Assembly (NCBI RefSeq): GCF_001983105.1
Contig: NZ_MOMC01000013.1
Coordinates: 72,573-77,964 of the forward strand
Direction: 5' to 3'
Origin: Pseudofrankia asymbiotica
GTDB taxonomy: Bacteria > Actinomycetota > Actinomycetes > Frankiales > Frankiaceae
Length of the DNA: 5,392 nt
Shown here piece after piece: positions 1 to 5,392 of the stretch (positions are counted from its first letter, which is position 1; each line of letters begins with the position of its first letter). Below the pieces are notes generated by a model. That model saw only the letters and a list, made by a program, of their open reading frames with translations, was not told where the DNA came from and ran no database searches. Position numbers and translations under genes: made by a program.

Positions 1-903
1 CGGTATATCGATCCCAACGGGAACCTCAAGGCCTCCACCTGGACCTACCACTTCTTCCCGGGTCTCGCGGACTACTTCACCGCCTACTCCTCGATGTGGG
101 GACAGGCCGAGGTCCCGAGCAACCACAAGGTCGGCGCGCTGTGGCCGGATGACATCGACGGCCGGACCTTCGCGAACCCGAAGCTGCGGTTCCGCCAGGG
201 CCTCGCGGCCACGAACCTCACGCTGGCCAGCGCCGGTCCCCCGGTCGGGACCTCGGACTACCACCTGTACACGCCAGGCACGAAGTCCTTCGGCGACATC
301 ATTACCCAGTTCCAGCAGCAGAACGTCCAGATCATCACCGGCGTCACGCGTGCCGCGGACTACATCCAGTTCCAGAAGGACGCCGGCGCCCAGAACTTCT
401 ACCCCAAGATCATCACCCTTTCCAAGGGGGTGCTGTTCGACACCGACCTGAAGATCCTCGGTGGCACGGTGGCCGACGCGCTGACCACGGAGATGTTCTG
501 GTCACGTAGCTTCCAGACCCGCAGCTACCTGACCAACTGGACGCCGGCGCAGCTCGCCGACCAGTACGAGAAGACGAACGGCAACGGGTGGTCGCAGCAG
601 CTCGGCACGTCACTCGCGCTGTTCGACGTCGCGGCGCAGGCGCTGGCCAAGGTGAACTCGCTCGACGACCGGAAGGCCCTCGCGGACGTCCTGGCGACCC
701 TCACGGCCCGCACCATCGTCGGTGACGTGAAGTTCGGTGCCCGCAAGGACCTGCCGAAGAACGTCGCGACCCTTCCGCTGAACGGCGGGCAGTGGTTCTG
801 GCACGCGGACACATTCAAGTTCGACCTGGAGCAGGTCAACAACGCCGGCGACGGGAACATCCCGAACACCGGCCCCCTCAGGCGCCTCAACCAGACAGTC
901 TGA
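1..903 (+). CDS. Branched-chain amino acid-type ABC transporter substrate-binding protein, C-terminal part (5' end outside window)
   Basis: The reading frame is open from base 1 to the TGA at 901-903, giving 300 residues without a start or signal peptide, so the N-terminal part lies upstream. The fragment looks like the type I periplasmic-binding fold of LivJ-like (Peripla_BP_6) proteins. It has alternating beta/alpha segments such as KVGALWPDD (about residues 43-51), a second-lobe strand NVQIITG (108-114) followed by a helix, and a C-terminal segment with the GDVKFG and LNGGQWFW signatures typical of the final hinge and strand region. Such proteins are secreted lipoproteins in Gram-positives and deliver amino acids, amides or other small organic solutes to a LivHMGF permease. 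The ligand cannot be told from this fragment. No permease or ATPase gene follows; the gene ends at a hairpin and faces the cvn operon. The internal ATG at base 94 is not a plausible start because homologous-looking sequence continues before it. Confidence 0.87.
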   Translation, partial: RYIDPNGNLKASTWTYHFFPGLADYFTAYSSMWGQAEVPSNHKVGALWPDDIDGRTFANPKLRFRQGLAATNLTLASAGPPVGTSDYHLYTPGTKSFGDIITQFQQQNVQIITGVTRAADYIQFQKDAGAQNFYPKIITLSKGVLFDTDLKILGGTVADALTTEMFWSRSFQTRSYLTNWTPAQLADQYEKTNGNGWSQQLGTSLALFDVAAQALAKVNSLDDRKALADVLATLTARTIVGDVKFGARKDLPKNVATLPLNGGQWFWHADTFKFDLEQVNNAGDGNIPNTGPLRRLNQTV

Positions 904-923
904 GTTCAGGCCGTCTCGCGCGC

Positions 924-975
924 AAAGAACGCCGGCCCCTCGCGACAACCTCGTCGCGAGGGGCCGGCGTTCTTT
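924..975 (+). terminator. Strong intrinsic-terminator-like hairpin after the substrate-binding protein gene
   Basis: Bases 924-946 and 953-975 are perfect reverse complements (23 bp) around the 6-nt loop AACCTC. The stem begins 20 nt after the TGA at 901-903. The outer stem pairs are AAAGAAC with GTTCTTT, so the transcript of either strand ends the stem in a short U-rich run. The hairpin could therefore stop transcription from both directions, but its position next to the + strand gene makes that its main likely role. Confidence 0.85.
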
Positions 976-1014
976 GTCATGGCCCGCTGCCCGCACCGAC
1001 GGAGTCCTGCGGCA

Positions 1015-1059
1015 GCCACGCAGAAGGGGAGGGCGCGACGCCCTCCCCTTCTGCGTGGC
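1015..1059 (-). terminator. Perfect 21-bp hairpin downstream of cvnD, likely operon terminator
   Basis: Bases 1015-1035 and 1039-1059 are perfect reverse complements (21 bp) with a 3-nt loop CGA. The stem starts 38 nt beyond the cvnD stop codon (1098-1100, minus strand). Neither side has a U-tract, which fits the U-less hairpin terminators common in high-G+C actinobacteria. It lies between the convergent units, so it may also back up the first hairpin against read-through from the + strand. Confidence 0.75.
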
Positions 1060-1097
1060 CTCCGAACCAGGCCCGATGGTCGCGGTGGCGAGATGCC

Positions 1098-1694
1098 TCA
1101 GGCGCGCAGGGCCGCCCGGGACATCGTGTGCTCGACCACCGCGATCAGCGCGCTCTTCGTCGAGTCACGGTTGCGTGCGTCGCAGGTGATGATCGGCACC
1201 GACGGGCCGATCTGCAACGCCTCGCGCACGTCCTCGATCGAGTGCCGCAGCACCCCGTCGAAACAGTTCAGACCGATCACGAACGGCAGCTGGCGCTGCT
1301 CGAAGTAGTCGACGGCGGCGAAACAGTCCGCGAGCCGGCGGGTGTCCGTGAGCACGATCGCGCCGATCGCGCCACGGACGATGTCGTCCCACATGAACCA
1401 GAACCGGTACTGTCCCGGAGTCCCGAACAGATAGAGGATCAGGTCCTCGTCGAGCGACACCCGGCCGAAGTCCATCGCCACCGTGGTCGTCGTCTTGTCG
1501 ACCAGGTGAGTCAGGTCGTCGACGTGCGCGCCGGCCTCGGTCATGACGGCTTCGGTCCGAAGCGGGACGATCTCCGAGACTGAGCCCACGAAGGTGGTCT
1601 TTCCGGCGCCGAAACCGCCGGCAACCACGATCTTGACCGAGGTGGTCGCGACCGAGGAGTTGACCCTTCTGTTGTCAGAGCTTTCGTAGGCCAC
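1098..1694 (-). CDS. cvnD: Conservon small GTPase CvnD (Ras/MglA-like ATP/GTP-binding protein)
   Basis: This 198-residue soluble protein is the GTP switch of the conservon. The Walker A/G1 motif GGFGAGKTT lies at residues 26-34 with K32. A Thr-rich switch I-like stretch KTTTTVAMDFGR (67-78) follows, then the G3 region FGTPGQ (90-95), where Q95 sits where Ras has its catalytic Gln. The G4 position reads NCFD (143-146) in place of NKxD, and TCDAR (170-174) is the likely G5 region. The PGQ motif and altered G3/G4 resemble MglA and other CvnD proteins. I chose the GTG at 1694: it has GAAAGGG 6 nt upstream, gives the usual family length of about 190-200 residues, and precedes the conserved KIVVAGGFG strand. 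An in-frame extension to 1886 reads through cvnC in another frame and is not conserved-looking. The start overlaps the end of cvnC by 20 nt, suggesting translational coupling. It is the last gene of the operon. Confidence 0.93.
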   Translation of the reverse strand: MAYESSDNRRVNSSVATTSVKIVVAGGFGAGKTTFVGSVSEIVPLRTEAVMTEAGAHVDDLTHLVDKTTTTVAMDFGRVSLDEDLILYLFGTPGQYRFWFMWDDIVRGAIGAIVLTDTRRLADCFAAVDYFEQRQLPFVIGLNCFDGVLRHSIEDVREALQIGPSVPIITCDARNRDSTKSALIAVVEHTMSRAALRA

Positions 1695-2031
1695 TGAGAA
1701 CCCTTTCGAGCAACGCGAGATCTGGTGCCTCGTCGCGGTCCGGCTGCTGGTGTACGCGGACGAAGCCCTCGTCCGCCATGTCGCCGACCAGCACCCTGGC
1801 GACACCGAGGGGTACCCGCAGGCCGGCGGCGATCTCCGCCACAGACCGGACCTGACGGCACATGGCGGCGATGGACTGCTGCTCAAGGCTGAGGGCGATC
1901 GTGCGTTCCTCGCCGTACTGGGTGGTGATGACGAGCGCTTCGATGGCGAGCTCGTAACGCGACCGCGTCCGCCCGCCGGTCATGGCGTACGGCCGGACGA
2001 CAGGCCCGGGCGGGCCACCCATGTCGCTCAC
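1675..2031 (-). CDS. cvnC: Conservon DUF742 protein CvnC
   Basis: The 118-residue product matches the DUF742 family along its length. It has the N-terminal signature VRPYAMTGGRTRS (about residues 12-24), the central VRSVAEIAAGLRVPLGVARVLVGDM segment with a winged-helix-like pattern (residues about 61-85), then GFVRVHQ and the C-terminal LLERVLSGLRKL. In conservons this protein accompanies the roadblock protein and GTPase; its biochemical role is poorly defined, and the helix-turn-helix-like middle may bind protein or DNA. The GTG at 2031 is preferred because GGGGGA stands 7 nt upstream; an in-frame ATG at 2022 would lose three residues and lie further from that site. The gene follows cvnB after 46 nt, the only real gap in the operon, and its last 20 nt are shared with cvnD. 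Confidence 0.92.
   Translation of the reverse strand: MSDMGGPPGPVVRPYAMTGGRTRSRYELAIEALVITTQYGEERTIALSLEQQSIAAMCRQVRSVAEIAAGLRVPLGVARVLVGDMADEGFVRVHQQPDRDEAPDLALLERVLSGLRKL
1701..1707 (-). promoter_or_regulatory. cvnD ribosome-binding site
   Basis: On the minus strand GAAAGGG stands 6 nt before the GTG at 1694. It lies inside the 3' end of cvnC and supports the 198-residue form of CvnD over longer in-frame alternatives. Confidence 0.7.
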
Positions 2032-2037
2032 GTTGAC

Positions 2038-2045
2038 TTCCCCCT
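2038..2045 (-). promoter_or_regulatory. cvnC ribosome-binding site
   Basis: On the minus strand AGGGGGAA precedes the GTG at 2031, with the GGGGGA core 7 nt away. It lies in the 46-nt gap after cvnB and favours GTG 2031 over the in-frame ATG at 2022. Confidence 0.7.
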
Positions 2046-2077
2046 GGGTCCGGAGTGATCTGGGGTGCTACCCGCGC

Positions 2078-2500
2078 TCATCGAGGAAGCGTCCCTTGCA
2101 GCTCCTGGCGCAGCTGCGGCGTGAGGACGTCCTTCGCTCGGTGCACAAGCAGCGCCATCTCGTAGCCCACGAGGCCGATGTCGCACGACGGCGCCGCCAG
2201 CACCGCCATGCTCGCCCCGTCGCTGATCGCCATGATGAACAGGAACCCGTGCTCCATCTCGACGACGGTCTGGGTGACCATCCCGGCCTCGAAGACTCGG
2301 GCGGCACCCTGCGTCAGGCTGACGAGCCCGGAGGACACGGCCGCGAGCTGGTCAGCCCGGTCCCGTGGGAACCCGTCCGACACCGCGAGCAGCAGACCGT
2401 CGGCCGACACGACGACCGTGTGCGCGACACCCGGAACCCGGTCGACGAAATTGTTGATCAGCCAGTTCAGGTTCTGCGCCGCTGCGCTCACCGGTCTCAC
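2078..2500 (-). CDS. cvnB: Conservon roadblock/LC7 domain protein CvnB
   Basis: This 140-residue protein is almost entirely one roadblock/LC7 domain. The start LNWLINNFVDRVPGVAHTVVV (about residues 11-31), followed by SADGLLLAVSD (32-42), is the classic first helix and beta hairpin. It continues with the helix DQLAAVSSGLVSLTQGAARVF, the central strands VVEMEHGFLFIMAISDGASMAVLA, and the C-terminal helix YEMALLVHRAKDVL. Roadblock proteins of this type (MglB in Myxococcus, Rv3364c in Mycobacterium) dimerise and bind or activate Ras-like GTPases, so CvnD is the probable partner. The GTG start at 2498-2500 overlaps the cvnA stop in a GTGA arrangement, with AGGAGG at 2505-2510 only 4 nt upstream. 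No signal peptide or membrane segment is visible. Confidence 0.94.
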   Translation of the reverse strand: MRPVSAAAQNLNWLINNFVDRVPGVAHTVVVSADGLLLAVSDGFPRDRADQLAAVSSGLVSLTQGAARVFEAGMVTQTVVEMEHGFLFIMAISDGASMAVLAAPSCDIGLVGYEMALLVHRAKDVLTPQLRQELQGTLPR

Positions 2501-5392
2501 CGTTCCTCCTGCCCGTCACGGCGGGCGCTTCTTGTCTCGGCACCCATGTCCCGTCCCTGCCGAACACCCTGGTAGAAGCTGGCGAGACGCCCACCAACCG
2601 CTTCAGGGGACCTGGTTGTCGCGTCGGCGGGACGCGGCTGCTGGGGCTTGCGATTGCTGGTTGGCTCGGCGGTGCCGGGGACCAGGTTGCTCATCGGCAC
2701 CCGCACCGGAAGTCCGGCCCGGGTCGTGGACGACTCCTGGCCACCGGGCTCGCGCAATGCCTCGGCTGCCCGCCAGCCGGCATCGCCGGCCGACTCCCAA
2801 CCGTTGTCCGCGCTGCGCCTCGGCAGCGGCTCAGCAGGCGCCTGGACGGGCCGAGGGCCGGTCGCGGAGCCGTTCGAGGCGTTGTCGCCGCCATAAGCGG
2901 CGGGCTGGCGGTACCCGGCGTCCGGCCCAGGCGCGGGCGTCCGGACGGCCGCGGCCGGTCGGACCGGCATGGCGGCGGGCGCCGCCTCCTGCCGCTGGAT
3001 CGGGTGCTCCGCGGTGCCGCTACCCGCGCCGTTGCCCATGACGCGCATACCGGCCGAGGCCCGCGGCGCGGTGAACGCGGGCGGCTGCGTGACCTCGACA
3101 ACCGGGTCCGGCGCGGCGGCGGCACGTGCCTCGTCGCTGGGCGAGCGGCGCTGGAACCAGGCGGAGACGGAGTCGAAGATCGGCGTGGTGTCCAGGTCCT
3201 CGCCGTCACCGAGGTAGATCTCGCCGGTGTCCTCGGCCTGCGGGCGCGGGTAGCCGCCCGTCGCCGGCTGCTCCTCCCAGCGCGGCTGGGGCACGTCCAC
3301 CGGCGCAGGCTCAGGCCTGTTGGCTGGCCTGGCGAACACGTTCTCCTGCGGGCCCGAGTAGTCCGCCTGGCCCGCGTAGTTACGCGTGTCCGCGTAGTTC
3401 GGCGGCTCGGCGTAGTTCTGACCGGGCTGCTGCCCCGGTGCCCGGTAGTTACCGGCGCCGTTGGGCGCGTAGCCGCCCTGGCGGGGCATCGGACCGGTCT
3501 GGTCCAGCGGTTCCAGCCCCTCCGGGCGCTGGAAATCGCCGCTCCAGTCGTCACGCGGGCCGCGGGTGTCCGGCGGGCCGGTCCGCTGCCCGCCAGCCGG
3601 CTCGGCGTAGGAGGGCCCGTCGGGGCCCGGCTGCTGGCCGGACCTGGCGACCGGCTGCCCACCGGTGAACGGAGTCGGGCCGAGCCGCTGCGTGTCCTGC
3701 TCGGTGTAACGGCCTACCTGCTCATGACCTACCGGCTCACGATTTACCGGCTCCCGGCTCACCGACTCACGAGTCGGCAGCGGGCCGGTCATCGGGCTCG
3801 GCGGTGTGCCCTCGCGCTGGCCGCCGCCCGGGCCGATCGCCAGTGGCGGCCCGAACCGCCCGGCGTCCGGGGCTGTTCTCGGACCTGGGTCGGCGGGGCC
3901 GGGCTGGGGGGTCTGCCGGGAGGTCAGGGCCGGCATGGGGCCGCTCGGCGGCCCGAACCGGTTCTGGTTCTGGTCGGCCATCTCCTCCAGCAGGTCGTCC
4001 TGACGCTGCCGAGGACCGCCACGTCCGCTCTCGGCGCCGGACGGGGGGCCGTACTGCTGTGGCCCGCTGAAGGAGGGCTGGCGCGACGGGCCGGTCAGCG
4101 CGTTCGGGGTGGGACCGGTGCCAAGCTCCGGCCGGCCACCCTGCCCCGGGCCGAAGGCGCCGAAGGCCTGGGCCGGCCGGGCCGCGGGCTCGCCGCCGGG
4201 CCGGCCGATCGGCGCCGGCCGGCCTGCCGCCGGGCTGGTGCCGCCGGCGCCGTCGCCGGTGACCAGCTTGGCTGGCAGCCGGATGACGGCGGTGATGCCG
4301 CGGGTCGGCGACTCGCGCAGCTGGACGCGGATGCCGTGCCGGCTGGCCAGCCGGCCGACGGCGAACAGGCCCATCGTCCGGGACACGGAGACGTCCACGA
4401 CCGGCGGGTTCGCCAGCCGCTCGTTGATCCGCTCCAGGTCCTTGGCCGGCATGCCGATGCCCTGGTCGACGATCTCGATCATCGCGCCGGCGCCGGGGCC
4501 GAGGGAGTGGCTGGTGACGGCGACGTCCGTCGCCGGCGGGGAGTACGCCGTGGCGTTCTCCAGCAGCTCGGCGATCAGGTGGACGACGTCGCTGACGCCG
4601 TTACCGGCGATCGACACCGACGCGGCGTTGGTCTGCTTGACCCGGGTGTACTGCTCGACCTCGGAGATGGCCGCGAGGACCACCTCGTTGAGCGGGACGG
4701 GGTGGGTCCAGCGACGAGCGGTGTCGGTGCCGGCGAGGACCAGGAGCGACTCGTTGTTCCGGCGCATACGGGTCGCGAGGTGGTCCAGTTTGAACAGGTT
4801 GGACAGCTGGTCCGGGTCCTGCTCGCGGTTCTCCAGGTCGTCGATCAGCCGGAGCTGCCGCTCGACGAGGCCCTGGCTTCGCCGGGACAGGTTGACGAAC
4901 ATCGCGTTGACGTTGTTCCTCAGCACCGCCTGCTCGGACGCGAGCTTGACCGCCTCGTGATGGACCTGGTCGAACGCCCGGGCGACTTCGCCGATCTCCT
5001 CGTCGGTATCGATACCGACGGTTTCGATCTCGTCGTCGATCACCTGTTCGGACGAATCTCGGATCCGGCGGACGGCCTCCGGCAGACGTCGCTCGGCGAT
5101 GTCGAGCGCGGCGGTCCGCAGCGCGAACAGCGGGCGGATCAGCGACTGTGCCACCACCAGGGTGATGACGAGGGCGGCCGCCAGGATCAGGACGGTGAAC
5201 AGCGCGGACAGGAGCGCCCGCCGCTGGATGTCGCCACGCAGGCTGTCGACCCGCTTGTCGATCTGGCCGAGCAGGCTGTCCACCACGTCGTAGTTCAGCT
5301 CGATGGTGGCGCGGGTGTTCTGCAGCCATTTCACCGGGTCGATGCCGCTGGCGCCCGTCAGCGTTCCGTTATCGCCGGTGAGTGGCTTGTCC
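2497..5392 (-). CDS. cvnA: Conservon sensor histidine kinase CvnA with long disordered tail (N terminus outside window)
   Basis: The frame is open to the window edge, giving 964 residues; numbering here starts at the first full codon (5391). Residues 1-58 look like the end of a nitrate/nitrite-sensing (NIT) type extracellular domain. One membrane helix follows at about 60-82, then a HAMP region (about 84-155) with DEEIGEVARAFDQVH. The helical dimerisation part ends in FKLDHLATRMRRNNESLLVLAG (about 200-221); H204 is a candidate phospho-acceptor, though the motif differs from an ordinary H-box. The HATPase_c domain shows N box ELLENA (275-280, N279), G1 DQGIGM (309-314) and a G2-like MGLFAVGRLASRHG (340-353), so ATP binding looks intact. 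From about 380 to 964 the protein is Pro/Gly/Gln/Arg-rich, low in complexity and probably disordered. The GTG at 5334 is internal to the sensor domain and is not the start. The gene leads the operon and couples to cvnB by a 4-nt overlap. Confidence 0.92.
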   Translation of the reverse strand, partial: DKPLTGDNGTLTGASGIDPVKWLQNTRATIELNYDVVDSLLGQIDKRVDSLRGDIQRRALLSALFTVLILAAALVITLVVAQSLIRPLFALRTAALDIAERRLPEAVRRIRDSSEQVIDDEIETVGIDTDEEIGEVARAFDQVHHEAVKLASEQAVLRNNVNAMFVNLSRRSQGLVERQLRLIDDLENREQDPDQLSNLFKLDHLATRMRRNNESLLVLAGTDTARRWTHPVPLNEVVLAAISEVEQYTRVKQTNAASVSIAGNGVSDVVHLIAELLENATAYSPPATDVAVTSHSLGPGAGAMIEIVDQGIGMPAKDLERINERLANPPVVDVSVSRTMGLFAVGRLASRHGIRVQLRESPTRGITAVIRLPAKLVTGDGAGGTSPAAGRPAPIGRPGGEPAARPAQAFGAFGPGQGGRPELGTGPTPNALTGPSRQPSFSGPQQYGPPSGAESGRGGPRQRQDDLLEEMADQNQNRFGPPSGPMPALTSRQTPQPGPADPGPRTAPDAGRFGPPLAIGPGGGQREGTPPSPMTGPLPTRESVSREPVNREPVGHEQVGRYTEQDTQRLGPTPFTGGQPVARSGQQPGPDGPSYAEPAGGQRTGPPDTRGPRDDWSGDFQRPEGLEPLDQTGPMPRQGGYAPNGAGNYRAPGQQPGQNYAEPPNYADTRNYAGQADYSGPQENVFARPANRPEPAPVDVPQPRWEEQPATGGYPRPQAEDTGEIYLGDGEDLDTTPIFDSVSAWFQRRSPSDEARAAAAPDPVVEVTQPPAFTAPRASAGMRVMGNGAGSGTAEHPIQRQEAAPAAMPVRPAAAVRTPAPGPDAGYRQPAAYGGDNASNGSATGPRPVQAPAEPLPRRSADNGWESAGDAGWRAAEALREPGGQESSTTRAGLPVRVPMSNLVPGTAEPTSNRKPQQPRPADATTRSPEAVGGRLASFYQGVRQGRDMGAETRSARRDGQEER
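2505..2510 (-). promoter_or_regulatory. cvnB ribosome-binding site inside cvnA
   Basis: A perfect AGGAGG on the minus strand lies 4 nt before the cvnB GTG, within the last codons of cvnA (encoding Gln-Glu-Glu-Arg). The spacing is short, but together with the GTGA stop/start overlap it suggests coupled translation of kinase and roadblock protein. Confidence 0.7.
3346..3417 (-). repeat. Four tandem Tyr-containing hexapeptides in the CvnA tail (18-nt period)
   Basis: Residues 659-682 read NYAEPP, NYADTR, NYAGQA and DYSGPQ: four hexads with a fixed [N/D]-Tyr start. In the DNA, GTAGTT or GTAGTC recurs exactly every 18 nt (3358, 3376, 3394, 3412). A related NYRAPG lies 11 residues upstream (648-653). 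Outside the first three bases of each pair of codons the units have diverged, so this is an old or selected repeat and not a fresh duplication. Confidence 0.85.
3712..3771 (-). repeat. Four tandem REPV-type pentapeptides in the CvnA tail (15-nt period)
   Basis: Residues 541-560 read RESVS, REPVN, REPVG and HEQVG, encoded by four consecutive 15-nt units. GAG follows the first codon in every unit, and Val is the fourth residue throughout. Codons such as GTA (three times), AAT, CGT, CAT and GGT are A/T-ending, which is unusual against the G/C-ending usage of the rest of the gene. Confidence 0.85.

Larger units (their letters stand above)
2497..4254 (-). other. Intrinsically disordered, Pro/Gly/Gln-rich C-terminal tail of CvnA
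   Basis: About 585 residues (380-964) follow the ATPase domain with no recognisable folded domain. The composition is dominated by Pro, Gly, Gln, Arg, Ala and Thr, with recurring short phrases such as RFGPP and YGPPSG; the DNA word GGCGGCCCGAACCG occurs at 3845-3858 and 3947-3960. Three islands look less random: DTTPIFDSVSAWFQRR (residues 734-749, bases 3145-3192), GLPVRVPMSNLVPG (893-906, bases 2674-2715) and LASFYQGVRQGRD (936-948, bases 2548-2586). From memory of the family, similar islands recur in other actinobacterial NIT-type kinases; I could not align them here. Confidence 0.75.

Noticed and set aside
792..1583. + strand open frame spanning the convergent gap
   Set aside because: It starts inside the substrate-binding protein gene, runs through both perfect hairpins and then antisense to cvnD; the product shows no domain.
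1695..1886. N-terminal extension of CvnD to a start at 1886
   Set aside because: The extra residues are a frame-shifted reading of cvnC (Ser/Arg/Trp-rich), while GTG 1694 has a ribosome-binding site and gives the normal family length.
2032..2077. Possible attenuator or internal terminator between cvnB and cvnC
   Set aside because: I saw only weak complementarity (about 4 bp C-run with G-run) and the G-run is explained by the cvnC ribosome-binding site.
2178..3041. Long + strand open frame opposite cvnB and the cvnA tail
   Set aside because: The product is low-complexity Arg/Pro/Ala without motifs and crosses two well-supported minus-strand genes.
3346..3450. Possible CRISPR-like or satellite array
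   Set aside because: The 18-nt period is in frame with cvnA and conserved only at the Asn/Asp-Tyr codons, with no identical repeats or spacers.
4109..4960. Long + strand open frame opposite cvnA (283 codons)
   Set aside because: It is antisense to the tail junction and the kinase core. Its Ser/Arg/Thr-rich product has no recognisable domain, and long shadow frames are expected in high-G+C DNA; the minus-strand frame has clear conserved motifs.
5332..5334. GTG as the start of cvnA
   Set aside because: The frame stays open to the window edge with plausible sensor-domain sequence (ending DPVKWLQNTRATI), and starting here would leave a truncated sensor lacking the first membrane helix expected for the family.

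Overview
The window is high-G+C DNA with strong G/C preference at third codon positions, frequent GTG starts and long, Pro/Gly/Gln-rich protein tails. Together with a complete conservon-type gene set this points to an actinomycete. A Frankia-like or Streptomyces-like lineage is my best guess, but the genus is inferred and not proven by the sequence.

Layout: (1) Bases 1-903 (+) hold the C-terminal 300 residues of an extracellular solute-binding protein of the branched-chain amino acid (LivJ-like, type I periplasmic fold) class; its N terminus lies upstream. (2) Bases 904-1097 are a convergent gap with no gene but two strong perfect hairpins: a 23-bp stem with a 6-nt loop, and a 21-bp stem with a 3-nt loop. 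They probably terminate the two facing transcription units. (3) Bases 1098-5392 (-) hold one tightly packed operon, read cvnA-cvnB-cvnC-cvnD: an atypical membrane histidine kinase (N terminus outside the window), a roadblock/LC7 protein, a DUF742 protein and a Ras/MglA-like small GTPase. cvnA/cvnB overlap by 4 nt (GTGA), cvnB/cvnC are 46 nt apart, and cvnC/cvnD overlap by 20 nt. All three downstream genes start with GTG behind a visible ribosome-binding site.

How they work together (family knowledge plus inference): conservons are thought to form a membrane-associated signalling complex resembling eukaryotic GPCR/G-protein systems. CvnA senses something outside or at the membrane, CvnB and CvnC act as adaptors or GTPase regulators, and CvnD is the GTP switch. 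No response regulator is encoded in the window, so output is likely through the GTPase or through genes elsewhere.

The system itself is a known family. The least explained part is the roughly 585-residue, apparently disordered C-terminal tail of CvnA. It carries a Tyr-containing hexapeptide repeat, a pentapeptide REPV-type repeat with unusually A/T-ending codons, and three motif-like islands that may be docking sites for the partner proteins.
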